DNA from: Pedobacter kyonggii
GTDB taxonomy: Bacteria; Bacteroidota; Bacteroidia; Sphingobacteriales; Sphingobacteriaceae
DNA length: 64,000 nucleotides
Reading direction: 5' to 3'
NCBI RefSeq assembly: GCF_004310665.1
Contig: NZ_SIXF01000008.1
Location: 1-64,000 of the forward strand
Made by a program: the position numbers and the translations under genes
In this document: piece by piece, positions 54,819 to 64,000 of the stretch
Layout: each line of letters opens with the position of its first letter
How positions within the stretch are numbered: the stretch's first letter is position 1
Notes under the pieces: generated by a model
The model's input: only the letters and a program-made list of their open reading frames with translations
Told to the model about the DNA's origin: nothing
The model's database searches: none

Positions 54819-55553
54819 TTACTTCACAATATATTTTCCTTTTGCCTCACTTACATTAGCTTGGTTTTTATTTTTCTCAAAAGCTAAATACCCTGGCTGC
54901 AACGATTTCCAAAAACTGGCCTGTGTAGGAAATTGAGCAATATATTTCTTCATATTTGTGTCTGTCATTTTAAAAGGATAGAAGTTAACCGGAATCTTTT
55001 CCTGGCCTGCATTTCTAGCTTCAACACCCAAAATATACACCTCTTTAATTTTTTCGTCGGTTAATGGAATGCATCCTACAGTAACGCAATTGCCGTGGAT
55101 GTAAATATCGCTTCCAGGTTTCCTATTCTTTCCAGTTCGGGCATAATCTACAGCGTTTGGATAATTTACGCCCAATGATAGGTGAAAATTACTCATCGGA
55201 TTAAAAACATTAATGTAATAAAAACCTTCCGGTGTTTGTCCATCGCCTTCAATTACTTTCGGACCAATGGTGCCAGAATGTGCACAGAAATCGTAAGTTC
55301 TAAACAACGAATATGTTTTTGCTGAATTATTTTTTAACCAAATCTCTAGTTTGCCTTCTGTTTTATAAGCATTGATTACCATAGAGAACCGATCGCCATA
55401 GCCACCTGCCAAAACAAATTTTCTCAATGTTTCCCATTTTTCATTGTAGGCCTTTTCTACTCTTTCGAATTTAATTTGAGTGGCTTTAAAATTATTTTGG
55501 GCATTTACCATAAGGCTTAGAGACACTAGAAACGTTAAACAGATTAATTTCAT
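54819..55553 (-). CDS. L,D-transpeptidase family (YkuD) protein
   Basis: A 244-residue exported L,D-transpeptidase-fold protein related to the YafK/murein-L,D-transpeptidase group. Signal peptide about 1-19 (LSLMVNAQ). The YkuD domain spans about 55-170, ending in the catalytic motif IYIHGNCVTVGCIPLT: H153-G154 and the nucleophile C161. Such enzymes form 3-3 peptide cross-links, attach lipoproteins to peptidoglycan, or (YafK-type) cleave these links. Which of these applies here cannot be told. The tail after 205 is Lys-rich and unstructured. Confidence 0.9.
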   Translation of the reverse strand: MKLICLTFLVSLSLMVNAQNNFKATQIKFERVEKAYNEKWETLRKFVLAGGYGDRFSMVINAYKTEGKLEIWLKNNSAKTYSLFRTYDFCAHSGTIGPKVIEGDGQTPEGFYYINVFNPMSNFHLSLGVNYPNAVDYARTGKNRKPGSDIYIHGNCVTVGCIPLTDEKIKEVYILGVEARNAGQEKIPVNFYPFKMTDTNMKKYIAQFPTQASFWKSLQPGYLAFEKNKNQANVSEAKGKYIVK

Positions 55554-55582
55554 AAATTTTGATTTGGTTTAAAAATAGGGAT

Positions 55583-55725
55583 TTAACCACAGAGCGCATA
55601 GCGTTCTCTTTTTTTACCACAAAGATCACCGAGAAAAGGCACGAAGTACACAGAGTTGAGTGCTTAAAAACAGTTTAGGTAATCTGTGTTCCTCAATGTA
55701 AAACTTAGTGAACTCGGTGGTTAAA
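55583..55725. repeat. Formulaic ACCACAGAG repeat with inverted ends
   Basis: TTAACCACAGAG at the left end and CTCGGTGGTTAA at the right end are inverted relative to each other, with ACCACAAAG, CACCGAGAAAAG and ACACAGAGTTGAG strings between. Same family as 6258-6375. It lies between the L,D-transpeptidase and VWA genes, which diverge. Confidence 0.5.
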
Positions 55726-55809
55726 TGAAGTTGTATTTTAGCCCTCGCATAAATTCTTTATAGACAATAATCTTGAAAATTTCCTCAAAATTGCCATCTT
55801 TATAAAAGT

Positions 55810-57894
55810 ATGAACAGTTTTTTTTCGGGTACATCTATTTTGTTTTTTCTCGGTTGCTTGGCGTTGGGCATGCTGTATGCCTGGTTGCTGTATCGCGGCA
55901 ACAAAAATTTAGATAAAAAACTTCGGTACGGCTTAACTGCCTTGCGGATTATCGTAGTGACTACCATTACGTGGTTAATATTTGCACCCCTCATCAAAAC
56001 CTTAAATTATACGTTGGATAAGCCCTTAATCATTATCGGCCAGGATAATTCTCTTTCTGTTGGTCAGGTTAAGGCAGCTGGTTTCGACCAAAAATTATAC
56101 GAAAATAACCTTAAAGTTTTACAGGATAAACTATCAGACAAGTACGAGGTAAAAACACTTCACTTTGGCGATCAGGTTGCAGATGGTTTCGATTTTAAAA
56201 ATCAGGGTAAATTAACAGATGCCTCGGCTTTTTTTCAGAAAGTTAGAGATGAATATACCAACAGAAATGTTGGCGCCATTATTTTAGCTACTGATGGTAT
56301 TTTTAATCACGGTGGAAATCCGCTGTACAGTGTAAATCAGATTAATGCACCGGTTTATACCATTGCCTTGGGTGATAGTATTCCAAAGCGTGATGTCTTA
56401 ATTTCGAACGTAAATTACAATAACATTGTGTATCTGGATGACGATTTTACGATCGAAGTTCAGGTTCAGGCTTTTCAAAGTGATGGCGAAAGCACTTCTT
56501 TAACGGTTAGCCAAAATGGCGCAAAGGTAGAACAGCAAAATATATCGATTAATGGAGCTTCTTTTGTTAAAACGATCCCCGTTAAGATCCATGCAGGTAA
56601 AATTGGTGTTCAGAAATATACCGTTCAGCTCGGCGCTTTACAAAATGAAATTACGACCAGAAATAATGTTCAAACCTTTTATGTAGAAGTTATTGATGGA
56701 AGGCAGAAAGTATTGCTTGCTGCGGTTGCTCCACACCCTGATCTGGGCGTGTTAAAAGAAGCTATATCGCTTAATAAACACTACGAAGCTAAACTTGCAC
56801 TTGCTGACGATTTAAATACAACAGATCCCTCTAAATTTGATTTAATCGTGTTGTATCAATTACCGGATGCACAAAATATTTCGTCAGTGTTTTTAAAGAA
56901 ATTAACAGGATTAAAGAAACCGATCTGGTACATTTTGGGGGCACAGAGCAATATAAATGCTTTTAATCAGATCCAAAATCAGGTCAATTTAGGTTCTGCA
57001 AACGGTTCCATTCAAGAAGTGTATGCCGATTTTGCCAATGGGTTTACAAGCTTCAATCTTACAGAAGATGATAAGAAGCAGTTTTCATCTTTCGATCCTT
57101 TGCTAAGTCCGTTTGGAAGGTTAACTGTGAATGCAGGCGCAATACCTGTTTTTAATCAACGTATTGGCAAAGTAAGCACACAGCAGCCATTATTGTTCTT
57201 TGCTAATGAAAATGGCTTAAAGACTGGTTATTTGATGGGAGAGGGGCTTTGGAGATGGAAACTTTCAGAAGCTGAAAACGAAGGCAATCAATCGGTTTTA
57301 AACGATCTGATCTCAAAAACAGTTCAATACCTATCTGTTAAAGATGACAAGCGGAGGTTTAAGGTGTTTACTTCAAAGTCGGCTTACGATGAAAATGAAA
57401 CCATCCAGTTTAACGGTACCCTTTATAATGATAGCTATCAGCCTGTAAATGAGTCGGAAGTTAATCTTCAGGTTAAAAATGAAGCGGGCAAAGTGTTTAA
57501 CTATATTTTTTCTAAAACCGAAAATGGTTATCAGCTAGATGCAGGAACCATGCCTGCCGGGAATTATTCTTACCTCGCCAATACAGAACTGGGTGGAAAG
57601 AAATTCACGGGTACGGGTAGTTTCTATGTAAATTCATTGATTGCAGAATTTCAGCAAACAACAGCTAATCACCAGCTTTTAAATACCATATCTAAGCAAA
57701 GTAATGGTAAACTGTTTATGCCCAAAAACCTGCTGAAAATAGTTGATGAGATTGCCAAAAACAAAAATATTAAAACTATCAGTTACGAAGACCGTAAATA
57801 CGATGAGCTCATCAGCATGAAATGGCTGTTCGGCCTAATTTTGATTTTGCTGGGAGTAGAATGGTTTTTAAGGAAACGGAACGGGGAACTTTAA
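55810..57894 (+). CDS. VWA-like membrane protein
   Basis: A 694-residue inner-membrane protein. Two N-terminal transmembrane helices (about 8-30 and 42-62) are followed by a soluble von Willebrand A-like region whose MIDAS motif is DNSLS (D79-S83), with ILATDGIFNHGG at about 160-171 as the second MIDAS segment. A beta-rich middle follows (about 200-640), and one C-terminal transmembrane helix ends in RKRNGEL. This layout resembles BatA/BatB-related Bacteroidota proteins, but the moxR, bat and TPR genes of such clusters are not adjacent. Function is unknown. Confidence 0.82.
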   Translation: MNSFFSGTSILFFLGCLALGMLYAWLLYRGNKNLDKKLRYGLTALRIIVVTTITWLIFAPLIKTLNYTLDKPLIIIGQDNSLSVGQVKAAGFDQKLYENNLKVLQDKLSDKYEVKTLHFGDQVADGFDFKNQGKLTDASAFFQKVRDEYTNRNVGAIILATDGIFNHGGNPLYSVNQINAPVYTIALGDSIPKRDVLISNVNYNNIVYLDDDFTIEVQVQAFQSDGESTSLTVSQNGAKVEQQNISINGASFVKTIPVKIHAGKIGVQKYTVQLGALQNEITTRNNVQTFYVEVIDGRQKVLLAAVAPHPDLGVLKEAISLNKHYEAKLALADDLNTTDPSKFDLIVLYQLPDAQNISSVFLKKLTGLKKPIWYILGAQSNINAFNQIQNQVNLGSANGSIQEVYADFANGFTSFNLTEDDKKQFSSFDPLLSPFGRLTVNAGAIPVFNQRIGKVSTQQPLLFFANENGLKTGYLMGEGLWRWKLSEAENEGNQSVLNDLISKTVQYLSVKDDKRRFKVFTSKSAYDENETIQFNGTLYNDSYQPVNESEVNLQVKNEAGKVFNYIFSKTENGYQLDAGTMPAGNYSYLANTELGGKKFTGTGSFYVNSLIAEFQQTTANHQLLNTISKQSNGKLFMPKNLLKIVDEIAKNKNIKTISYEDRKYDELISMKWLFGLILILLGVEWFLRKRNGEL

Positions 57895-57907
57895 GTTTAG
57901 CGGTTCA

Positions 57908-57940
57908 TTGTGCAGTCAGATGTTGCCATATGGTTGATAG
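57908..57940. repeat. Degenerate REP element
   Basis: GTGCAGTCAGATGTTGCCAT followed by ATGGTTGATAG. The left half equals the REP consensus while the right arm is mutated, so the hairpin is largely lost. It lies 49 bases before an intact copy. Confidence 0.55.
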
Positions 57941-57958
57941 ATTATTTAGAGGCTCGTT

Positions 57959-58056
57959 GTGCAGTCAGATGTTACCATCTGACTGATAGATTGTTTTGAA
58001 TTGAGTAAACCACAGTATTCAATTAATTTGAAAATGTCAGGTGGTAACACCTGACA
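57959..58056. repeat. REP doublet upstream of the RAYT gene
   Basis: First hairpin: GTGCA, then GTCAGATG-TTAC-CATCTGAC (57964-57983). Second hairpin: TGTCAGGTG-GTAA-CACCTGACA (58035-58056), followed by CC. The distance from GTGCAG to the second hairpin is 76 bases, against 80 in the doublet after the gene. The RAYT start codon is 16 bases after the second hairpin. Confidence 0.82.
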
Positions 58057-58072
58057 CCGTGAAAAAGATTAT

Positions 58073-58621
58073 ATGGGATTAAGAAACAGAAGCTTATTTC
58101 TGGAGAAAAAATGTTTTTTCGTGACCACGAGCTGTTATAAACATTTAAAACTTCTCGAAAGCGATTCATGCAAATTAATAATTGTCAATAGTTTAAATTT
58201 CATTGCTTTAAAATATGACATTTCGATTCTTGGGTATGTAATTATGCCAAATCATTTTCATGCTTTGCTCTATTTTAATGATGAAAATAAATTATCGGAT
58301 AGCATGCGTGATTTAAAAAAGTTTTGCGCTTTCGAGATTCGAAAATATCTGGAATCCGATGAGAGTTCACTACTAAATTTGATAAGAGTTGAAAATGATA
58401 TGCAGGTTTTTAAAGTTTGGGAAGATAGATTTGATGATGTCTGGATAGGTAGTAAAGCGCTTCTTGAAATTAAGCTCGAATATATCCATCAGAACCCATT
58501 ACAATCTCATTGGAATTTGAGTGAGTATCCTGAGGATTATAAATATAGCAGTGCCGCATTTTATCTTGGTAAATTAGAAAATGTTATCAAAATCACTGAT
58601 TACAGAGATGTTTTTGATTGA
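58073..58621 (+). CDS. REP-associated tyrosine transposase (RAYT, TnpA_REP)
   Basis: A 182-residue Y1/HUH-superfamily nuclease related to IS200/IS605 transposases, of the RAYT type that maintains REP sequences rather than moving itself. The HUH motif is H61-F62-H63 in YVIMPNHFHALL. The catalytic tyrosine is Y137 in EYIHQNPLQSHW, the typical RAYT motif (YIHxNP). W-E-D-R-F-D-D-V-W near 117-124 is also typical. The ORF is intact. It is more AT-rich than its neighbours, which suggests separate ancestry. REP doublets on both sides are the expected genetic context of a RAYT and point to cleavage/ligation of these hairpins (inference from the family). Confidence 0.92.
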   Translation: MGLRNRSLFLEKKCFFVTTSCYKHLKLLESDSCKLIIVNSLNFIALKYDISILGYVIMPNHFHALLYFNDENKLSDSMRDLKKFCAFEIRKYLESDESSLLNLIRVENDMQVFKVWEDRFDDVWIGSKALLEIKLEYIHQNPLQSHWNLSEYPEDYKYSSAAFYLGKLENVIKITDYRDVFD

Positions 58622-58640
58622 TTGTATGGGTTTGATGGAT

Positions 58641-58742
58641 GTGCAGTCGGATGTTGCCATCTGACTAATAAATAATCCTTAAATTGGAGAATAATGAATG
58701 GTCTTTAAATAATTTGAAAGTGTCAGGTGGTAACACCTCACA
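58641..58742. repeat. REP doublet downstream of the RAYT gene
   Basis: First hairpin: GTGCA, then GTCGGATG-TTGC-CATCTGAC (58646-58665). Second hairpin: TGTCAGGTG-GTAA-CACCTCACA (58721-58742), followed by CCACAG. The order, spacing and flanks repeat those of 57959-58056 in the same orientation, so the RAYT gene sits between two direct repeats about 100 bases long. Confidence 0.82.
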
Positions 58743-58778
58743 CCACAGAAAAAACTTCGAATTGAAAACCCAATTAGC

Positions 58779-59393
58779 CTAATGCCATTCATCCCTGTAA
58801 ACAAACTTGGGCATATGCCATTCGAAGCGGATAGAAAGTAATCTAAGTGCTAATCCAATAATAGCGGCTGTAATGGTAGCCAGCATTTCGCTTCCATGAA
58901 AATGCTCTATACCAATATAAACGGCTCCGGTAACTATCGCTGCGCTGGCATAAATCTCTTTTCTAAAAAGAAATGGAACCTCATTACAAAGTACATCACG
59001 GAGTACCCCGCCGGCACAACCCGTAATCATTCCACTAAAAAGTACAATTAAGTAAGGTAAATGGATTTCCTGTGCAACCTGGCAACCGATGATGGTGAAA
59101 ACTACTAAACCCAAAGCATCAAGGTAAAGAAAAAGCTTTTTGAGTTTGGTCATGAGCGAGGCAATAAAAGCGGCAAGTAAGGCTGCTACTGCAGTAATTA
59201 TCAAATATTCGGGATGTTCTACCCAGCTCATTGGATAATGTCCAAATAATACATTTCTAACGGTTCCACCACCTAACGCTGTAACCCAGGCAATAATACA
59301 AACACCAACCCAATCCATATCACGTCTGCCTGCAGAAAGTGCAGCAGTCATGGCTTCAGCGGTTATGGCGATAATGTAGAGGATGTGAAGCAT
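58779..59393 (-). CDS. Trimeric intracellular cation (TRIC) channel-like protein
   Basis: A 204-residue membrane protein of the UPF0126/TRIC family, consisting of two similar three-helix halves plus a seventh helix. The conserved GGGTVRNVLFG (about 42-52) and GCAGGVLRDVLCNEVPF (about 125-141) are the two family repeats, each with the kinked glycine-rich helix that lines the pore. Bacterial TRIC proteins conduct K+ and other cations. It is the only gene on this strand before the RAYT. Physiological role unknown. Confidence 0.88.
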   Translation of the reverse strand: MLHILYIIAITAEAMTAALSAGRRDMDWVGVCIIAWVTALGGGTVRNVLFGHYPMSWVEHPEYLIITAVAALLAAFIASLMTKLKKLFLYLDALGLVVFTIIGCQVAQEIHLPYLIVLFSGMITGCAGGVLRDVLCNEVPFLFRKEIYASAAIVTGAVYIGIEHFHGSEMLATITAAIIGLALRLLSIRFEWHMPKFVYRDEWH

Positions 59394-59502
59394 TAGATAG
59401 GTTAGCTGTTTGAATCGGTTAATGGTTAACTGTTAAAGGAATTGTATATTGTTAGATTGCTGGGCGACTCCAAACTCTCAACCCCAAACGCCCTACTCAG
59501 GG

Positions 59503-59802
59503 CTAATCCTTCTTCTCTTCCTGAATAATTACGAAGACATCTTCATTGTCTTTTTTCATGAAGTATTTTTCGCGGGCAAATTTTTCAGCCGTATTCAGAT
59601 TGGTATTCAGTTCGTTTAAATCTTTTTTAACCTGAGCGGTTTCTTTCTCAAAATATTCTTTTTCTTCCTGTAGTTTATTGGCCTGACTGCGGTATTCATA
59701 CTGCGACATCATATCGTTTTTGTCGAAAAATAGCATCCACATCGCAAAAGCGACCGTAGCAAGGAAATATTTATTGCGGAAAAGATCTATTAAACGTTTC
59801 AT
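59503..59802 (-). CDS. DivIC/FtsB-like septum formation initiator
   Basis: A 99-residue bitopic protein: a short cytoplasmic start (MKRLIDLFRNKYF), one transmembrane segment (about 12-26), then a coiled coil (about 35-75) and a C-terminal REKYFMKKDNEDVFVI motif that is the DivIC/FtsB hallmark. Such proteins bind FtsL and FtsQ/DivIB in the division complex. In Bacteroidota it is commonly placed next to eno, as here, where it follows eno on the same strand. Confidence 0.88.
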   Translation of the reverse strand: MKRLIDLFRNKYFLATVAFAMWMLFFDKNDMMSQYEYRSQANKLQEEKEYFEKETAQVKKDLNELNTNLNTAEKFAREKYFMKKDNEDVFVIIQEEKKD

Positions 59803-59879
59803 ATATTTTGATATGAGATTTTAGATGTGAGATTTGAGAAAACCCGAATCCAACAAACAAATATAGTATTAAAATAAAA

Positions 59880-59908
59880 ACATCCGAAGATTTAAAATCT
59901 CCGGATGT
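59880..59908 (-). terminator. Terminator after eno
   Basis: On the minus strand ACATCCGGAGATTT and AAATCTTCGGATGT pair with one mismatch, then TTTTTATTTT follows. It would reduce read-through from eno into divIC. Confidence 0.85.
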
Positions 59909-59942
59909 TCTGCAAATAAGTTTTTCAACTTGTTAACACCCC

Positions 59943-59965
59943 AACCCCTTTAGGGGATTTAGGGG

Positions 59966-59968
<3 letters not shown>
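59943..59968 (-). repeat. CCCCTAAAT element fused to the eno stop codon
   Basis: On the minus strand the eno TAA stop (59968-59966) is followed at once by CCCCTAAATCCCCTAAAGG. The arrangement is the same as at the nrdA stop codon. Confidence 0.7.
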
Positions 59969-61390
<1,422 letters not shown>

Positions 61391-61476
61391 TCAAGTTTAA
61401 TCAGCTGTTAATTTTAAGTTAATATTGGTCATGAAACTCATGTTTAAGTTGAGGATAATAACATTCATATTAATTT

Positions 61477-61567
61477 GAAAAGCAGTTTTAGCAATACTTA
61501 GGTTGGGGCTGGTCACGCTTTTTCATTGCTCCCGACTTTACCTCGCGATTCATTTCAATCGGGTTTA
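61477..61567 (+). repeat. Dispersed element copy
   Basis: GAAAAGCAGTTTTAGCAATA, then TTAGGTTGGGGCTGGTCACG and CTTTTTCATTGCTCCC, ending CAATCGGGTTTA. Same block order as 48950-49041. Confidence 0.6.
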
Positions 61568-61642
61568 TACTGTTTAGGTCTGGTAATTCTTGAGAGGAAT
61601 CAAACTTGTCTAATATTTCTCGGAATTTCATGACTTCAAATA

Positions 61643-61674
61643 AAAAAAACCGTTGAATTAGCTCCAACGGTTTT
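61643..61674 (-). terminator. Terminator after the DUF2911 gene
   Basis: On the minus strand AAAACCGTTGG and CAACGGTTTT pair over a short loop and run into TTTTTT. Confidence 0.88.
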
Positions 61675-61692
61675 ATTAAATATTTAATCTCC

Positions 61693-62541
61693 TTATTTTT
61701 TAGCTTCGGCCAATAATTGAGAATTTAAGCGTATATATTCATCTACCTTTGCTTCAGTTGCTAAAGCCAAGCCCGCTTTGGCGGTAGCTTCTGCACCAGC
61801 TTTGTCACCCATTTTTAATTGGATACGGCCTTTCCAGTATTTAAACCAAGGTGCTTTCATGTCAGATTTTTCTACTTCAGTCATCCATTCTAACGCGGTT
61901 TTTAAATCTTTTCCATTTTGGTAATAATACATTGCAGCATTATAGTATGGCTTTTTTTCGCCCTTCATGGCTTCAGCGATGTTGGCCATTACTTTTTCAT
62001 CAATCGAAGTGGTAATGTTAATGGCATAGGCACTGTTTTCCCACATCATATTTAAAGTTGCAGAAGTTTCACTAACATCCGAAAATTGCATGGTTAAGGT
62101 TTCCACTTTATCCTTTAAAGCTTTCGTTTTTACTTTTACACGCAGCACATCGTCACTCTCTTTATAGGTGTAAGCACCCCATTGATCGGGCGTTTTGCTA
62201 AAAATAACCGTCCATTCGTTTTTGGCCGGGATACTGAACAAGCCATATTCGCCAGCAGGCAGGTCTTTACCTTCAATTTGAACAGCATCGGTAAATTTAA
62301 GACGTGTTGCTGCATTTGCACCATTGCGCCAAACTACACCCATAGGCTCCATGCCGCCAAAAATTTTTCTGCCTTTCACATTAGGACGTGAGTACATTAA
62401 AGTTATTTTTCCCAATCCAAAATCCTGAATAATGGTTTGCCCGCTACTGGCTTGTGGTATTTTTAAATCTTGTGCATTTGCTAAATCTACCACAGCTAAT
62501 AGCATGATAAATAGCGCCGTAATTTTGTTGAATAATTTCAT
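61693..62541 (-). CDS. DUF2911 domain-containing exported protein
   Basis: A 282-residue exported protein with a signal peptide (about 1-23, ending in LANAQ). The DUF2911 region (about 30-170) has the conserved ITLMYSRPNVKGRKIFG, WRNGANAATRLKFT, PAGEYGLFSIPAKNEWTVIFSK and TPDQWGAY strings. The C-terminal part (about 195-280) looks like one or two TPR-type helical repeats (MYYYQNGKDLKTALEWMTEVEKSD and KAGAEATAKAGLALA). The family is common in Bacteroidota and has no assigned function. Confidence 0.88.
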   Translation of the reverse strand: MKLFNKITALFIMLLAVVDLANAQDLKIPQASSGQTIIQDFGLGKITLMYSRPNVKGRKIFGGMEPMGVVWRNGANAATRLKFTDAVQIEGKDLPAGEYGLFSIPAKNEWTVIFSKTPDQWGAYTYKESDDVLRVKVKTKALKDKVETLTMQFSDVSETSATLNMMWENSAYAINITTSIDEKVMANIAEAMKGEKKPYYNAAMYYYQNGKDLKTALEWMTEVEKSDMKAPWFKYWKGRIQLKMGDKAGAEATAKAGLALATEAKVDEYIRLNSQLLAEAKK

Positions 62542-62600
62542 TGCTTTGTTGTTTTGGTTTGTACGAATTTACGCAATAAGCTTCAAGTTTAGCAAATGTT

Positions 62601-63122
62601 TTAATTCTGTTCGTTGCTTAACTGGTGTTTCCTAAATCCAAAAATCAATTCATCAAAATATTCTCCATTTTTAAAAATTGTATCTTTTAATTCCGCTTCG
62701 AAAACAAAACCAGCTTTTTGTAAAACCTTTTGTGAGGCGAAGTTCGTATGTGTAGTCCGTGCGAAAACTCTTTCTATATCGAAGGTGTCGAAACCATATT
62801 TAAGCATTTCTTTTATGGCAAGCGAAACAATGCCTTTACCCCAAAAATCTTCAGCAATCCAATAGCCCATTTCTGCACTTTTGCTATAAATATCAGCCAG
62901 TTGATGCACACCTATGGATCCGATTACTTCACCGTTTAAGACAATTGCCTTGATCTGTAAGGGGGTATGACTCAGTGCGAATCGAATAAAAGCTTCGCCA
63001 TCTTTTTTCTCGTAAGGAAATGGGAATTTATTGGTCAAATATTTAGAAATATTGAAATTGTTGGCATGTTTAACCAAACTTTCAACATCACTTGGTTGAT
63101 AAGGGCGTAAAATTAATTGCAT
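62601..63122 (-). CDS. GNAT family N-acetyltransferase (RimJ/RimL-like)
   Basis: An acetyl-CoA-dependent N-acetyltransferase of about 173 residues. I place the start at the ATG at 63122 (MQLILRPYQPSD), since the family opening is L-x-L-R-x-x-x-x-x-D; six residues upstream from 63140 lack conservation. WIAEDFWGKGIVSLAIKEMLKYGF holds the acetyl-CoA pyrophosphate loop (motif A, Gx-x-G) and NFASQKVLQKAGFVFEAELKD is the typical C-terminal motif. The acceptor (ribosomal protein, other amine) is unknown. It is divergent from the ABC transporter genes. Confidence 0.88.
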   Translation of the reverse strand: MQLILRPYQPSDVESLVKHANNFNISKYLTNKFPFPYEKKDGEAFIRFALSHTPLQIKAIVLNGEVIGSIGVHQLADIYSKSAEMGYWIAEDFWGKGIVSLAIKEMLKYGFDTFDIERVFARTTHTNFASQKVLQKAGFVFEAELKDTIFKNGEYFDELIFGFRKHQLSNEQN

Positions 63123-63196
63123 TGTGTGTGATTTTATCAAGATGAATGTGCTTTGTAACTTTTCATTAAAACTAAAGTCAGAAACAAAATGCTTTT

Positions 63197-63829
63197 ATGT
63201 TACACTTCAGTCAATTTGAAAAATCTTATTTCAACCATCTTGTTTTAAAGATAGATAATATTAAAATTCCTGAAGGCATTTTCTGGATAAAAGGAAGTAA
63301 CGGCTCAGGGAAAAGCACACTGCTAAAAGCAATTGCCGGGATATTATCATTTGACGGAGATATAGCCATAAGCACTATTTATTTAAAAAATCATGGCGTT
63401 TCTTACCGAAAGCTTGTAAACTTTGCCGAAGCCGAACCACTGTACCCCGAATTTTTAACCGGATTTGAAATGGTTGATCTTTTCGCTAAAGCTAAGGGGG
63501 CAGTTGCTGGTCAGGAAGAGGCTTTAATTACAGAAATGGGAATGAGGCCTTACATTCATAATCCGTTGGGTTCATATTCTAGTGGCATGTTAAAAAAGTT
63601 GTCGTTGGTTTTGGCTTTTTTAGGACAACCTAAATTGATCTTATTAGACGAACCTTTAAATACAATCGACGTAGAATCATTAGAAATATTATACCGTTGG
63701 ATTAATGAGAAATACCAAAATGAAAAAATCAGTTTTTTCCTGTCCTCACATCAGCCATTGGATGAGTTAAAACTGCCCGGACTTAAACAGATCAATATTC
63801 AACATAAAAAAATAATACTGAATTTTTAA
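63197..63829 (+). CDS. ABC transporter ATP-binding protein
   Basis: A 210-residue stand-alone ABC ATPase. Walker A is GSNGSGKSTLL (about 34-44), the signature is SYSSGMLKKLSL (SSGM in place of SGGQ), Walker B is LILLDEPLNTID and the switch His is in SSHQPLDE. The signature deviates from LSGGQ in a way seen in several ABC-2-type ATPases of Bacteroidota. Its stop overlaps the start of the next gene by one base (TAATG), so the two form a transporter unit. The substrate is unknown. Confidence 0.88.
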   Translation: MLHFSQFEKSYFNHLVLKIDNIKIPEGIFWIKGSNGSGKSTLLKAIAGILSFDGDIAISTIYLKNHGVSYRKLVNFAEAEPLYPEFLTGFEMVDLFAKAKGAVAGQEEALITEMGMRPYIHNPLGSYSSGMLKKLSLVLAFLGQPKLILLDEPLNTIDVESLEILYRWINEKYQNEKISFFLSSHQPLDELKLPGLKQINIQHKKIILNF

Positions 63830-64000
63830 TGTCGTTGCTTTCAAACACTGCCTTAAAGAAAATATTTGTTGCTGGTTTTTACAGAACCCATGCAGGTATG
63901 TTGGTATTCATCTTTATGATGTTGATCAGTTACTGTTTGTTTATCAATACCCTGGGCACTGTTCGGCCAGACCAGATTGATTTCTGGCAGTTTTTCTTTA
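63829..64000 (+). CDS. Partial membrane protein, probable ABC permease
   Basis: A 57-codon N-terminal fragment that runs off the window. It begins MSLLSNTALKKIFVAGFYR and has one clear hydrophobic segment (MLVFIFMMLISYCLFINTLG at about residues 24-43). The overlapping start with the ATPase gene suggests it is the transporter's permease. Confidence 0.6.
   Translation, partial: MSLLSNTALKKIFVAGFYRTHAGMLVFIFMMLISYCLFINTLGTVRPDQIDFWQFFF

Overview
The window looks like chromosomal DNA of a Bacteroidota bacterium, most likely Sphingobacteriaceae and close to Pedobacter. The basis is the gene content: a SusC/SusD pair, BshC (bacillithiol), DUF5683 between ParB and DapB, DUF4293, DUF2911 and an enolase-DivIC pair. 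Promoters of the phylum's TTTG-N19-TAnnTTTG type also occur. Base composition is AT-rich. This is pattern recognition without a database search. I saw no rRNA, tRNA, CRISPR array, prophage or integrated element.

Layout. 0.3-9.6 kb: YtxH-like protein, OsmC-type peroxidase, DUF2130 coiled-coil protein, a stand-alone GH97 glycosidase, an acyl-CoA thioesterase, an orphan sensor histidine kinase, then a 1-kb non-coding stretch with a ~230-bp element present twice, and an FMN reductase. 9.8-14.5 kb: the housekeeping run parA-parB-DUF5683-dapB-lepB, closed by a strong terminator. 14.6-24.9 kb: a polysaccharide utilisation locus (ROK regulator, SusC, SusD, GH29 fucosidase, GH3 glucosidase/xylosidase with PA14). 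25.2-33.8 kb, mostly minus strand: Ldh-type dehydrogenase, bshC, a second GH29 with a duplicated C-terminal domain, a DEAD-box RNA helicase, an esterase-like lipoprotein and DUF4293. 33.9-45 kb: truA, an ABC exporter, an exported isoaspartyl peptidase/asparaginase with an amino-acid/dicarboxylate symporter, rlmF, a VIT1-like transporter, a cupin, sucD, msrB and an RlpA-like protein. 45-54.8 kb: nrdB-nrdA (class Ia ribonucleotide reductase), a small Cys-rich CWC protein, a long SPFH/flotillin-like protein, aguB-aguA (agmatine to putrescine) and fabG. 54.8-64 kb: L,D-transpeptidase, a VWA membrane protein, a REP-associated tyrosine transposase (RAYT) framed by REP doublets, a TRIC-like channel, divIC-eno, DUF2911, a GNAT acetyltransferase, and an ABC ATPase whose permease partner runs off the right edge.

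How genes work together. The 14.6-24.9 kb locus and the second fucosidase suggest uptake and trimming of a fucosylated, beta-linked glycan. The asparaginase and the symporter suggest periplasmic amide hydrolysis followed by uptake of the acid. AguA and AguB make putrescine. NrdA/NrdB supply deoxynucleotides.

The most unusual content is in the spacers. They hold several families of dispersed short repeats: REP hairpins tied to the RAYT gene, a structured ~100-230-nt family with about eight copies, a 25-bp perfect inverted repeat, and a CCCCTAAATCCCC element that sits exactly on stop or start codons. The RAYT/REP set and the ~100-230-nt family are the best candidates for a poorly described system.
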